Below are positions 18,424-27,091 of a stretch of DNA of 64,000 nt, one piece after another. How positions within the stretch are numbered: position 1 is the stretch's first letter; the number at the start of each line of letters is the position of its first letter. The translations under genes and the position numbers were made by a program. The notes below the pieces were generated by a model. That model made no database searches, was not told the DNA's origin, and worked only from the letters and a program-made list of their open reading frames with translations. The stretch comes from Polyangia bacterium (GTDB lineage Bacteria; Myxococcota_A; Polyangia; Nannocystales; Nannocystaceae). Where the stretch lies: NCBI GenBank assembly GCA_030430565.1, contig JAUIKS010000009.1, positions 124,001 to 188,000 on the forward strand, read 5' to 3'.

Positions 18424-19140
18424 GTGCGGGACACAAACGCGGGCGGAGGCGGTAGCGGAGGGCGCTTGCGCGTCGTCGGTCACGTCGACGCAGCGTCCCC
18501 TCGTCACGGGGGCGGGGTCGCGCGCGCGTCCGCTGCCGCGCGCGACGACGCGCAGCGCGAGCTGCTGCCCGTCGAGCCGCCGCGGTTTGAGATGCTCGAT
18601 CGCGGCCTCGAGCGCGCGCCGGGGCAGCGCTTCGACCTCGTCGTGCTCCCCATCTTCACCGACGAGCGACCGTTGACCGGCTTGGCCGGTCTGCTCGACT
18701 GGCGCGAGTGCGGTCGACTCTCGGCGCTGCTGCGTCGCGAGTTCTGCACCGGCGAGCGAGGGGAGCGCGTGCTGACGACGGTCGAGCGCTGCCCGTGGTG
18801 TTGGCGCGTGATGGCGATCGGCCTGGGCCCCCGCGCTGACTTTGACGACGTCGCGGCCGGGGAGGCGGTCTCGTGGATCCGCTCCGCCGCCCGGTCTGTG
18901 CACGCACACACGGTGGTCCTCGGCGCGCCGGGATCCGACGGCGGCGCGCACGGGAGCCGGCTGCTACGCGCGCTCGCGCGGGCGCTCGCGGAGACCGCCG
19001 GCGCTGCGGACGAGGGCGGCGAGGAGGAGGCGACGGCGCGCGAACTCGCGAGCGCTGCGCCAGCGCGCTGGTGGGCGGTCGCGGACGCGCGCGCGCGCGA
19101 CGACGACGACGACGACGAAAGCCCGTCGGGCGCCTCGTAG
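18424..19140 (+). CDS. Stand-alone M17 leucyl-aminopeptidase-like N domain protein
   Basis: 238 aa. Residues 55-150 resemble the N-terminal (macro-like) domain of cytosol aminopeptidases: FDLVVLPIFTDERPLTG, GLLDWRECGRLSALLRRE, then RVMAIGLGPRADFD. The metal-binding catalytic domain (NTDAEGR motif) is missing, and the protein ends in an Asp-rich tail (DDDDDDE). GTG start at 18424 with TACAAT 8 nt upstream and no ribosome binding site. Such N-domain-only proteins are recurrent in myxobacteria as far as I recall, function unknown; it could bind nucleotide-like ligands or DNA. A degraded peptidase is the alternative. Confidence 0.6.
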   Translation: MRDTNAGGGGSGGRLRVVGHVDAASPRHGGGVARASAAARDDAQRELLPVEPPRFEMLDRGLERAPGQRFDLVVLPIFTDERPLTGLAGLLDWRECGRLSALLRREFCTGERGERVLTTVERCPWCWRVMAIGLGPRADFDDVAAGEAVSWIRSAARSVHAHTVVLGAPGSDGGAHGSRLLRALARALAETAGAADEGGEEEATARELASAAPARWWAVADARARDDDDDDESPSGAS

Positions 19141-19352
19141 GCGGGCTCTCGTCACGCCAGCGCGACGGGGGGCAGGAGCGCTCGCGCGCCTCGACACTGG
19201 CGCCCGAGCGCGCGTCGCGGTTGCGTATACTGTCGGCAATCCTTGACCGCGCAGCCGCCTCCACGAGCAATTTCGTCGTCGCTGGTCCCGAGCGCGGGAC
19301 CGGGCGGTGAGGGGCAGTCGAGGTCGGCTCGGAGCGTGGGCACGTAAGCCGC

Positions 19353-21515
19353 ATGGACGCGAACTCGACAGAATTTATCGCCGAAGCGCAGGAGGTCATC
19401 GAGACCTTCTCCCGCAACCTGCTCGAGCTCGAGTCGCAGTCACGCTCGGGCTCTACCGACCCCGACATCCTCAACGCGGCGTTTCGCGCGGTCCACAGCC
19501 TCAAGGGCCTGGCGGGGCTGTTCGGCGCGACCGGCATCGGCGGCCTCAGTCACGCCCTCGAGGAGACGCTCGACGCCCTGCGGCTCGGCAAGATCGACCT
19601 CTCCAAAGAGGTCCTCGACGTGCTGTTCGAAGGCGTCGAGCTGTTCGGGCGGCTGCTCGACCCCAACGAGCACGAGACCGCCGAGAGCGCGCTGCTGCCG
19701 GCCTTCCTCAAGAAGCTCGAGGAGCTCAACAGGATCGAGAAGCCCGGCGGCGGCGATCCCGAGGTCGACCCGCTCAAGGCGATCCCCGAGGCCATCCGCA
19801 TGCAGCTCTCGGAGTACGAGGAGCACCGCCTGCGGGAGAACCTGCGGTCAGGTCGCAACCTCTACCGGATCCACGCGGCCTTCGACATCCTCTCGATCGA
19901 CGTCGGCATCGAGGCGCTCAAGGAGAAGCTCAAGGCCCACGGCGAGGTCATCACCTACCTCCCGAGCGTCGACGGCTTCTCCGACGACTCGATCGAGCTC
20001 GACATCCTGTTCGGCTCATCGGCCGACTACGACCAGGTCTCGGTCCTGCTCGCCGACGAGGAGAAGGTCTCCGTTCACAAGCTGCAGCCGGGCACGAGCG
20101 CGGGCGCGGGCGCGGGCGGCGTCGAGTCGACCAGCGTGAGCGCGCCGGCTCCGGAGCCCGTCTATACCCCTGATGACGCGGTCGTGCCGGCGGTGACGGA
20201 CGGTGAGGACATGCTGCCGCCGCCCGAGCCGCCGACGGATAAGCCCGAGCCCGCGGGCGGAGGCGGCGGCGGCGGCGGCGACGTCTCGCTGCGCAGCCTC
20301 AGCCAGACGGTGCGCGTCGATCTGCGCCGCCTCGACCTCTTGATGAACCTCGTCGGCGAGCTCGGCGTCGTGCAGGCGAACCTGCAGTCGGTGTTCTCGG
20401 AGCTGCGTCAGCTCGGCGGCACCGCCGACGTCTCGCGCGAGCTGCAGATCCAGATCCGCGACATGGAGCGCAAGCTCGCGCTCCTGCAGCAGGGCATCCT
20501 CGACGTGCGCATGGTCCCCATCGAGCAGGTCTTCGACAAGCTCGCCCGCGTCGTCCGCAAGCTCAGCCGTCAGCTCAACAAAGAGATCAGGCTCAACATC
20601 TCGGGCCGCGAGACCGTGCTCGACAAGCTGATCGTCGAGGAGCTCAGCGACCCGCTCATGCACATGATCCGCAACTGCATGGATCACGGCATCGAGCCGC
20701 CTGACGAGCGCGTCGCCTCGGGCAAGCCGCGAGACGGCCGCATCGACCTGCGCGCGTTCCAGAAGGGCAACCGCGTCGTCATCGAGGTCGAGGACGACGG
20801 CGGCGGCATCGACTGGCGAAGGATCCGGGATGTCGGGATCAAGCGCGGCGTCATCACCGAGGACGACGCCGCCGGGATGTCGCCGCAGGAGATCATCAAC
20901 CTGATCTTCGCGCCAGGTTTCTCGACGCGGCAGCAAGCCAGCGAGGTCAGCGGCCGCGGCGTCGGCATGGACGTCGTGCGCACGAACATCGCGAAGCTCA
21001 GCGGCATGATCGAGGTCTCGACCGAGGTCGGCCGGGGCACGCGCTTCACGATCACGCTGCCCGTGACCCTCGCGATCATCCAGGCGCTCGTGATCCAGAG
21101 CTCGGGCCACACCTTCTGCATCCCGCTGAACTCGGTGCTCGAGTCGATCATGGTCGAGACCCACGAGATCCTCACCGTCGAGGGCCACGAGGTCATCACG
21201 CTGCGCGAGCGCACGCTCCCGCTGGTCCCGCTCGCGCGCCTCTTCGACCTCCCAATGCCCAAGCGGACGCGCGAGCTGCAGCGCGTCTACGTGGTCGTGG
21301 TCGGCCTCGCGCAGCACCGCGTCGGCCTCGTGGTCGACGAGCTCCTCGGGCAGCAGGACGTGGTCATCAAGCCGCTGGGGAGCGCGCTGCGCAACGTCCC
21401 CGGCATCGCCGGCGCGACCGAGCTCGGCGCCAACCGGACGGTGCTGCTGCTCGACGTGGGGCGGCTCGTCGACGAGGGCGTCCATCAAGCGGAGGCGGCG
21501 AGCTTCGCCAACTAG
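19353..21515 (+). CDS. cheA: Chemotaxis histidine kinase CheA
   Basis: 720 aa. P1 (Hpt) domain with AVHSLKGLAG, His48 phosphorylated. A region around 150-250 precedes a Gly/Pro-rich linker with a run of eight glycines (about residue 308). P3 dimerisation helices (RLDLLMNLVGELGVVQANLQ), P4 kinase domain with MIRNCMDHGIEPP, DDGGGIDW and SGRGVGMDVV, and P5 CheW-like domain to the C-terminus. First gene of an operon running to cheY. A TATACT hexamer at 19226-19231 is a possible -10 box for a leadered transcript. No receptor gene is linked, so the input protein must be encoded elsewhere. Confidence 0.96.
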   Translation: MDANSTEFIAEAQEVIETFSRNLLELESQSRSGSTDPDILNAAFRAVHSLKGLAGLFGATGIGGLSHALEETLDALRLGKIDLSKEVLDVLFEGVELFGRLLDPNEHETAESALLPAFLKKLEELNRIEKPGGGDPEVDPLKAIPEAIRMQLSEYEEHRLRENLRSGRNLYRIHAAFDILSIDVGIEALKEKLKAHGEVITYLPSVDGFSDDSIELDILFGSSADYDQVSVLLADEEKVSVHKLQPGTSAGAGAGGVESTSVSAPAPEPVYTPDDAVVPAVTDGEDMLPPPEPPTDKPEPAGGGGGGGGDVSLRSLSQTVRVDLRRLDLLMNLVGELGVVQANLQSVFSELRQLGGTADVSRELQIQIRDMERKLALLQQGILDVRMVPIEQVFDKLARVVRKLSRQLNKEIRLNISGRETVLDKLIVEELSDPLMHMIRNCMDHGIEPPDERVASGKPRDGRIDLRAFQKGNRVVIEVEDDGGGIDWRRIRDVGIKRGVITEDDAAGMSPQEIINLIFAPGFSTRQQASEVSGRGVGMDVVRTNIAKLSGMIEVSTEVGRGTRFTITLPVTLAIIQALVIQSSGHTFCIPLNSVLESIMVETHEILTVEGHEVITLRERTLPLVPLARLFDLPMPKRTRELQRVYVVVVGLAQHRVGLVVDELLGQQDVVIKPLGSALRNVPGIAGATELGANRTVLLLDVGRLVDEGVHQAEAASFAN

Positions 21516-21569
21516 ACCCGGGCGGCCGGACGGGCAGACTCTCTCAGGCAGGACGCGAGCACAGGCACG

Positions 21570-22130
21570 ATGGCAGGCGAACAAGAAGACCTCTGGCAGG
21601 CGCTGCTCAACAGCGGGGAGCAGGTCGCCACCGACGAGGACTACGAGCACGGCTACAAGCGCGAGGTCCGTCAGGATCTCCGGCAGTACGTCGCCTTCCG
21701 CGTCGGCCGCGAGTTCTACGCCGTCTCGATCCACGACATCGAGGAGATCACGAAGGTCTTCGAGGCCACGCACGTGCCGCGCACGGCGGGCTTCTTGCTC
21801 GGGATCGGCAACGTCCGCGGCCGCATCATGCCGGTCATCGACCTCGCGCGCCGCCTCGGCCTCGGCGAGGCGGAGAACGGCCGGGCCGCGCGCGTGCTCA
21901 TCGTAGAGCTGAACGAAGAGCCATATGGCCTCGTGGTCGACGAGGTGCGCGGCGTCGTCCGCATCCCGCCCGAGAGCATGGAGGAGTGCCCGGGCGCGAT
22001 CGGGGGGACGCGCGCCGACTACATCCGCTCGCTCGGGCGGCACGACGGCGACATCATCATCGTGCTCGAGCTCGCCGAGGTGCTCGAGCCGAGCGACTTC
22101 GTGGTCAAGGGAGGGGTGGTGGGGCTGTGA
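21570..22130 (+). CDS. cheW: Chemotaxis adaptor CheW (first copy)
   Basis: 186 aa. A single CheW domain (about residues 30-175): YVAFRVGREFYAVSIHDIEEI, LGIGNVRGRIMPVIDLARRLG and YGLVVDEVRGVVRI match the adaptor consensus. It links receptors to the P5 domain of CheA. It has an extra N-terminal segment of about 30 charged residues. Stop overlaps the GTG start of the second cheW gene. The presence of two different adaptors in one operon suggests mixed receptor arrays or two receptor inputs. Confidence 0.93.
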   Translation: MAGEQEDLWQALLNSGEQVATDEDYEHGYKREVRQDLRQYVAFRVGREFYAVSIHDIEEITKVFEATHVPRTAGFLLGIGNVRGRIMPVIDLARRLGLGEAENGRAARVLIVELNEEPYGLVVDEVRGVVRIPPESMEECPGAIGGTRADYIRSLGRHDGDIIIVLELAEVLEPSDFVVKGGVVGL

Positions 22131-22633
22131 GCTCAGATATCCTGGGGTCCCGCGCGGCCAGCGATCGCGACGAGGCGCGCGCGACCGATGACGATCTCAA
22201 GCTCGCCGGCTTCTACGTCGGTCACGGCATGTACGGGATCGAGATCATGCGCATCAAGGAGGTCATCCAGGCCGCGCCGCACCCGGTCCGGCCGGTCCCG
22301 CTGGCGCCCGACATCGTCGAGGGCGTGATCCAGCTGCGCGGCGTCGTGATCCCCGTCGTCGACCTGCGGCGGCGCTTCGGCACCGAGGCGCGCGACGAGC
22401 TCAAGCGGCTCAACAAGCTGATCATCGTCAGCGTCGGCGGGCGGATCGCGGGGCTCAAGGTCGACAAGGTGATCGGCGAGCTGCGGGTCTCGCCGAACGC
22501 GGTCCGGCCGGCGCCCTCGATGCTCCGGCCGCCGGTCTCGGGCGACGCGACCGAGGACATGTTCAGCGGCGTCTGCCGCGTCGGCGAGGACATGGTGTTC
22601 CTCCTCAACCTCGAGGCGCTGCTGCGCGCCTGA
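22127..22633 (+). CDS. cheW: Chemotaxis adaptor CheW (second copy)
   Basis: 168 aa from GTG 22127, which overlaps the previous stop (GTGA) and has GGGAGGGG 10 nt upstream. CheW domain: LAGFYVGHGMYGIEIMRIKEV, VIQLRGVVIPVVDLRRRFG and IAGLKVDKVIGELRVSPNAV. It is clearly divergent from the upstream copy, so not a recent duplication. A gap of 223 bp without recognisable gene follows before the receiver-like gene. Confidence 0.93.
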   Translation: MSSDILGSRAASDRDEARATDDDLKLAGFYVGHGMYGIEIMRIKEVIQAAPHPVRPVPLAPDIVEGVIQLRGVVIPVVDLRRRFGTEARDELKRLNKLIIVSVGGRIAGLKVDKVIGELRVSPNAVRPAPSMLRPPVSGDATEDMFSGVCRVGEDMVFLLNLEALLRA

Positions 22634-22856
22634 TCGCGTCCGCCGCGAGCGCGCGCGGTCTTGCGCTCGCGCGACGTCGGGGCTGCGCGCCACGCCTGCG
22701 CGCGGCCTCGCTGGCGGAACCGCGCGGCCTCGTCGGGCGCGCGCTCGCGCGGGCGCGCGGGCGAGTCGCTAGCGGCGAGGCGCCTCACGGTGCAAGATGT
22801 TCGTATAGACCTGTCCCTAAAATCGCGTTTCACCGATCTCCGCTCGCCTCCTCGAA

Positions 22857-23576
22857 ATGACGCACGCTGATCCGCAAAGACGATCGTCCGGCGCGACGCC
22901 GCCGGCGCGGCCGTGCGTGCTCGTGGGGCACGAGCGGGTGGCGATCGGGAAGGCGGTCGCCTGCGTGCTCGGCCCGCACGGCTTCGACGTGCAGGTGGTG
23001 CAGAGCGGCGACGCGGTCGCGCGGGTCCTGCAGATGCGCCGCTGGGACGGGCTCGTCATCGACGTCGCGATGTCGGGGCGCCCGAGCTTCGAGCTGACGG
23101 ACATGGCGAAGACGGCGCTCGAGCACAGCGTCCCCGCGGTGATCCTCGTGGCGACGGTCCACCGCCGCACGAGCTACAAGCGGCGACCGAGCCGGCTGTA
23201 CGGCGCCGACGACTACGTCGAGATCCACCGCCTCGGTCAGCAGCTGCCCGCGAAGCTGTGGTCGCTGCTCGGCGCGGAGCCGGTCACGGCGCCCGCGGAC
23301 GCGGTGCTGCTGCGCGTCCTCGCCGGCGAGACCTGTGACGACTTCCCGCGCACCTCGTCGGCCGCGCTCGCCGAGATCCTCATCGCCGACCTCGTGCTGC
23401 AGCACGCCGACGGCCTCGTCATGGCGATGAGCTCGGCGGACGCGCGGGCGCTCGCGGCGGGCGCGCTCGAGCGAGCCCGCGCGCGCTTCACCGACATGAC
23501 CCAAGAGCCACCAGACGCGGTGGAGCGCGCGTTCTCGAGGGTGCTGTTCCGGCTCGGCCTGGTGGAGGCTGGTTGA
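22857..23576 (+). CDS. Degenerate receiver-domain protein of the che operon
   Basis: 239 aa. The first half reads like a CheY fold: CVLVGHERVAIGKAVACVLG, DGLVIDVAM at the phosphoacceptor strand, PAVILVATV, and YGADDYVE. The N-terminal acidic pair is replaced (VLVGHERV instead of DD), and the Lys of the last strand is not in a KP motif, so normal phosphorylation is doubtful. The C-terminal half (from about 145) is helical, Ala-rich and of unknown fold; LFRLGLVEAG ends the protein. It lies between cheW and cheR and is likely a scaffold or regulatory part of this pathway. Confidence 0.6.
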   Translation: MTHADPQRRSSGATPPARPCVLVGHERVAIGKAVACVLGPHGFDVQVVQSGDAVARVLQMRRWDGLVIDVAMSGRPSFELTDMAKTALEHSVPAVILVATVHRRTSYKRRPSRLYGADDYVEIHRLGQQLPAKLWSLLGAEPVTAPADAVLLRVLAGETCDDFPRTSSAALAEILIADLVLQHADGLVMAMSSADARALAAGALERARARFTDMTQEPPDAVERAFSRVLFRLGLVEAG

Positions 23577-23613
23577 GCGCCGCGCGGGCGCTCCTGCTAG
23601 AGGAGCTGCGCGC

Positions 23614-24507
23614 GTGAGCGGCGGGGGCTCAGCGCGCGGCGGCCCGACGCGCCCGCGGATCGACGAGGAGGAGACGCGGCTGCTCCGCGAGATCATCGAG
23701 GAGTACTGCGGCGTCACGCTCGCGGAGGACGGCGGCTTCTTGCTCGAGCGTCGGCTCGGCGCGCGGCTCGACGAGCTCGGGCTCTCGAGCTTCCTCGACT
23801 ACTACTACTACCTGCGCTTCGACCTGCGCGGGCCGGAGGAGCTGAACGCGCTCGTCGAGCGGATCACGACCCACGAGACCTACCTGTTCCGCGAGCAGTT
23901 TCAGCTCGACGCGTTCAGCCGCTACGTGCTGCCCGAGCTCGCCGGGCGCGACGGGAGGCGTCGCGCGCTCTCGGTCTGGAGCGCGGGCTGCTCGACCGGC
24001 GAGGAGGCCTACACGTGCGCGATTCTGCTGCGCGGGTCGGGCCTGTTCGACGGCTGGGCGCTGCGCGTGGTCGGCACGGACATCAGCAACCGCGTGCTCG
24101 CCACGGCGCGCGCGGGCGTCTACGGCGAGTCGAGCTTTCGCACCACCCCGGCGAGCCAGCGCGCGCGCTACTTCGAGCAGCGCGAGGGCGGCGCGCGCGT
24201 GATCGACACGATCCGTCGCATGTGCAGCTTTCACCGCGTCAACCTGCTCAACCCGGCGGAGTACGATGTTGTCGGTGCGATCGACGTGATCTTCTGTCGC
24301 AACGTGCTGATCTATCTGACCCCTGCGGCGCGGCATCAGATCGTCGAGGCGTTTTACGATACATTGTCACCAGGGGGGTACCTGCTCCTCGGGCACTCCG
24401 AGAACCTCCTGCACGTCAACACGAGGTTCGAGCACGTACACTTCGAGAACGACCTCGTGTACCGCAAGCCCGCCGAGGCCATCCCCGGAGGCACGAGCCC
24501 GCGATGA
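23614..24507 (+). CDS. cheR: Chemoreceptor methyltransferase CheR
   Basis: Transfers methyl groups from SAM to receptor glutamates. 297 aa from GTG 23614 with GAGGAG 8 nt upstream. N-terminal helical domain, then TTHETYLFREQFQ, the SAM site SAGCSTGEEAYTCAILL, VGTDISNRVLATARAGVYGE and IDVIFCRNVLIYLTPAARHQIVE-type end motif. The stop overlaps the cheB start (ATGA). Presence of CheR and CheB shows that the pathway adapts through receptor methylation, even though no receptor gene is linked. Confidence 0.95.
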   Translation: MSGGGSARGGPTRPRIDEEETRLLREIIEEYCGVTLAEDGGFLLERRLGARLDELGLSSFLDYYYYLRFDLRGPEELNALVERITTHETYLFREQFQLDAFSRYVLPELAGRDGRRRALSVWSAGCSTGEEAYTCAILLRGSGLFDGWALRVVGTDISNRVLATARAGVYGESSFRTTPASQRARYFEQREGGARVIDTIRRMCSFHRVNLLNPAEYDVVGAIDVIFCRNVLIYLTPAARHQIVEAFYDTLSPGGYLLLGHSENLLHVNTRFEHVHFENDLVYRKPAEAIPGGTSPR

Positions 24508-25781
24508 CGACCGCGAGTCAAGGTGAGCACCGAGCCGACGCGCCGCGCAACGGGAAGCTGCGCGTGCTGGTCGTCGATGACTCGGCGTACAACCGCCAGA
24601 CCTTGACCGCGATGATCGAGTCGGATCCCGGCATCGAGGTCGTCGGTCGCGCCATCGACGGGCGCGAGGCGCTGCAGGCCGTCTTCGACCTCGAGCCCGA
24701 TGTCATCACGCTCGACCTCGAGATGCCGAAGATGGACGGCTTCGCGTTCCTCCGCCTGCTGATGGCGCGCAAGCCGACGCCGGTCATCGTGATCTCGAGC
24801 CACTCGGGGAGCAGCACGGTCTTCCGCGCGCTCGAGCTCGGCGCGATGGACTTCATGGCCAAGCCGGGTCGACAGATCGGCCCCGAGCTGCGCGAGATCG
24901 AGGGCGAGCTGGTCCGCAAGATCCGCCTCGTCCGCCGCCTCCAAGCGGTTCGGCTGCAGCGGCGCGCGCAATCGCTAGCGCGGCAGCGCGACGCTCGCGA
25001 CACCCGCGAGATCGACCCGCTGCCTGATCCCGAGGACGGTGAGCGCAGCTTCGTACCTGGGCTCGAGGGCAGCTCGCGGCACAGCCCGCGCGCGAAGGAT
25101 CCGGAGACGCTTGCGCCGCTCGGCGTCGTCGGGATCGCGGCGTCGACCGGCGGGCCGCCGGCGGTTCAACAGATCCTGTGCGCGCTCCCCGGGGAGCTCC
25201 CGCTCGCGGTCCTCGTCGCCCAGCACATGCCGGCGCGCTTTACGCGAGCGTTCGCGTCGCGGCTCAACAAGATGAGCAGCCTCGCGGTCGTCGAGGCCCA
25301 GGACGGCATGACGCTCAAGCCAGGTCGCGTCTACATCGCGCCCGGCGCCTCCAACATCGAGCTCGAGCGAGACGGCGACGGCCCGGGCGTGGTTCGCGTG
25401 CGCGCGGCGGAGAAGGGCGCTTCCGCGAAGATCACCCCCTCGGGCGACATGCTCCTCGCGTCAGGCGCGAAGTTCTTCGAGTCTCGCTTCTGCGCGGTCG
25501 TCTTGACCGGGATGGGCGCGGACGGGAGCGAGGGGGCCATGCTCGCGCGCGAGCACGGCTCGGCGGTGCTCGCCGAGGACCCACACACCGCGGTGATGCC
25601 CGGGATGCCGCAGTCTGCGATCAGCGCGGGCGTCGTCGACGAGGTGCTCCCACTCGACGATATCGCGGACGCGATCCTGCGGTTCTCGACGCGATGTTCA
25701 AAGCTAGACAGCGGTCGTCGGACGGGCCCAAACGCGCCTCCCGTGATGGGCGCGAATGGGCCCGAGCGCGGTCATACGTGA
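24504..25781 (+). CDS. cheB: Chemotaxis methylesterase/glutamine deamidase CheB
   Basis: 425 aa. Receiver domain: VLVVDDSAYNRQTL, TLDLEMPKMDG with the phosphoacceptor Asp, and MAKPGRQIG. Effector domain: GIAASTGGPPAVQ with the catalytic Ser, VAQHMPARFT with the His, and LTGMGADGSEGA with the Asp. The linker of about 60 residues (Arg/Asp-rich) is longer than usual, and about 30 residues trail the domain. Start overlaps the cheR stop, so expression is coupled. Counterpart of CheR. Confidence 0.95.
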   Translation: MTTASQGEHRADAPRNGKLRVLVVDDSAYNRQTLTAMIESDPGIEVVGRAIDGREALQAVFDLEPDVITLDLEMPKMDGFAFLRLLMARKPTPVIVISSHSGSSTVFRALELGAMDFMAKPGRQIGPELREIEGELVRKIRLVRRLQAVRLQRRAQSLARQRDARDTREIDPLPDPEDGERSFVPGLEGSSRHSPRAKDPETLAPLGVVGIAASTGGPPAVQQILCALPGELPLAVLVAQHMPARFTRAFASRLNKMSSLAVVEAQDGMTLKPGRVYIAPGASNIELERDGDGPGVVRVRAAEKGASAKITPSGDMLLASGAKFFESRFCAVVLTGMGADGSEGAMLAREHGSAVLAEDPHTAVMPGMPQSAISAGVVDEVLPLDDIADAILRFSTRCSKLDSGRRTGPNAPPVMGANGPERGHT

Positions 25782-25804
25782 ACGTAGAGCGGTTTTACCT
25801 GTGC

Positions 25805-25810
25805 TATGGT
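25805..25810 (+). promoter_or_regulatory. Candidate extended -10 element before the GAF gene
   Basis: TGCTATGGT, an extended -10, ends 7 nt before ATG 25818. No ribosome binding site is seen. It may give the GAF-cheY pair its own leaderless transcript. Confidence 0.35.
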
Positions 25811-25817
25811 AACGGCG

Positions 25818-26630
25818 ATGTCATCGACGGGTGGGGCGAGCAACCTCAAGAACAAGACGGAGAGGTTTCTCCACGAGTTCTTCGGCAAAGGAGAGGTGTT
25901 CGTCCGTCAGCTGATCCAGGAGAACGAGCGTCTCCGCCGCGAGCTCAACTCGCAGGATCCGGCGAGCCCCAACAACCCCGAGATTGCGCCGGCGAGCGTC
26001 GTTGAGCACCTGATCGTCCGCGTAAACGAGCTCGAGCAAGACCTCAAGACCCGCGGCGACGACTCCTCCGGATACCCGCTCTTGAACTCGCGGATCGAGG
26101 AGCTCGAGACCGAGAACTATCACCTCGCCGCGATGTACGTCGCCTGTCTGCAGTTTCACGCCGGCACCTCCATGGCCGACGTCCTGCGGACCGCGACCGA
26201 GATCCTGCTGAACTTCATCGGCGTCGGGCGCTTCACGATCTTCATGGTCGACGAGGAGCGCACCGCGCTGTTCCCGGTGGTCCGCGAGGGCGGCGACGTC
26301 GAGGAGGTCGGCGAGCTGCCGCTCAGCGGTCCCGAGGCCCGCCTCTCGCCGCTGTTTCGCGATCCGCGGCCGTGGAGCCGAGGCGACAACGCCTACACCG
26401 ACGAGCGCTCGATCCTCTACCTCCCAATGGTCAACGGCGAGCGCTTGATGGCGATCATTCGCATCGAGTCGTTCCTTGCGCAAAAGTCAGGATTCGTCGA
26501 CAACGACTACAGCCTGCTGGCCATGATCTCCGAACACGCGGGAATCGCCCTGGACTCTGCCTGGCACCGAGCGCACTCTCGCGACGTCCCTCTCACTCGC
26601 CTGACCGTTGAGCAACTCGTGGGCGCATGA
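25818..26630 (+). CDS. GAF-domain protein with N-terminal coiled coil
   Basis: 270 aa. Residues 10-110 are predicted helical and coiled (RQLIQENERLRRELN, then RVNELEQDLKTRG and RIEELETENYHLAA). A GAF domain follows (about 110-255): TEILLNFIGVGRFTIFMVDEE, LYLPMVNGERLMAIIRIE and EHAGIALDSAW. ATG 25818 is preferred because of the -10-like element 7 nt upstream; an ATG four codons earlier is the alternative. The cheY start overlaps its stop, tying it to the pathway. GAF domains bind small ligands or mediate dimers; the ligand is unknown. Similar genes sit in other myxobacterial che clusters as far as I recall. Confidence 0.8.
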   Translation: MSSTGGASNLKNKTERFLHEFFGKGEVFVRQLIQENERLRRELNSQDPASPNNPEIAPASVVEHLIVRVNELEQDLKTRGDDSSGYPLLNSRIEELETENYHLAAMYVACLQFHAGTSMADVLRTATEILLNFIGVGRFTIFMVDEERTALFPVVREGGDVEEVGELPLSGPEARLSPLFRDPRPWSRGDNAYTDERSILYLPMVNGERLMAIIRIESFLAQKSGFVDNDYSLLAMISEHAGIALDSAWHRAHSRDVPLTRLTVEQLVGA

Positions 26631-27034
26631 CGCAGCAATCCACATCACAGACGCGGCGTTACAACGTGCTGGTTGTCGAGGACAGCCCGCCGATGCGCCG
26701 GATGATCGTGTTCGCGTTGCGAAACATCCCCGGCCTCACCGTCGTCGAGGCTGACGACGGGGTCGACGCGCTGCGCAAGCTGGCGAAGGAGCGCTTCGAC
26801 CTGATCCTCACCGACATCAACATGCCGATCCTCGACGGCCTCAAGTTGATCAAGCGGCTGCGGGCTGACGCGGCCTATCGGAAGGTCCCCGTCATCGTCA
26901 TCACGACCGAGGGCGCCGCCGAGGATCGACACCGCGCCCTGCAGCTCGGCGCGAACGAGTACATCACCAAGCCGATCCGCGCGCCGATCGTCAAGAAGAA
27001 GGTCACCAAGATCCTCGAGGAGATGGGCTCGTAG
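26627..27034 (+). CDS. cheY: CheY-like response regulator
   Basis: 135 aa single receiver: VLVVEDSPPMRRMI, LILTDINMPILDG with the phosphoacceptor Asp, VIVITTEGAAEDR with the switch Thr, and EYITKPIRAP with the Lys. Complete active site, no output domain. ATG overlaps the GAF stop (ATGA). The obvious phosphate acceptor of CheA in this operon; in a gliding bacterium it may act on motility or on gene expression rather than on a flagellar motor. Confidence 0.93.
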   Translation: MTQQSTSQTRRYNVLVVEDSPPMRRMIVFALRNIPGLTVVEADDGVDALRKLAKERFDLILTDINMPILDGLKLIKRLRADAAYRKVPVIVITTEGAAEDRHRALQLGANEYITKPIRAPIVKKKVTKILEEMGS

Positions 27035-27056
27035 GGGCCCGCCCGGGGTCTGATTT

Positions 27057-27085
27057 TTGCCTGCGCCGCCGCGCCTGTGTAGCGT
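27057..27085 (+). promoter_or_regulatory. Candidate promoter of xerD, leaderless arrangement
   Basis: TTGCCT, a 17-nt spacer, then TAGCGT ending 6 nt before the GTG start (27092). The same TAGCGT hexamer with a 17-nt spaced TTGGGC occurs on the minus strand at 63536-63564. Confidence 0.4.
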
Positions 27086-27091
27086 GGCGAC

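Noticed and set aside
20016..22043. Minus-strand frame of 675 codons opposite cheA/cheW
   Set aside because: Mirror of high-GC third positions; CheA and CheW motifs are on the plus strand.
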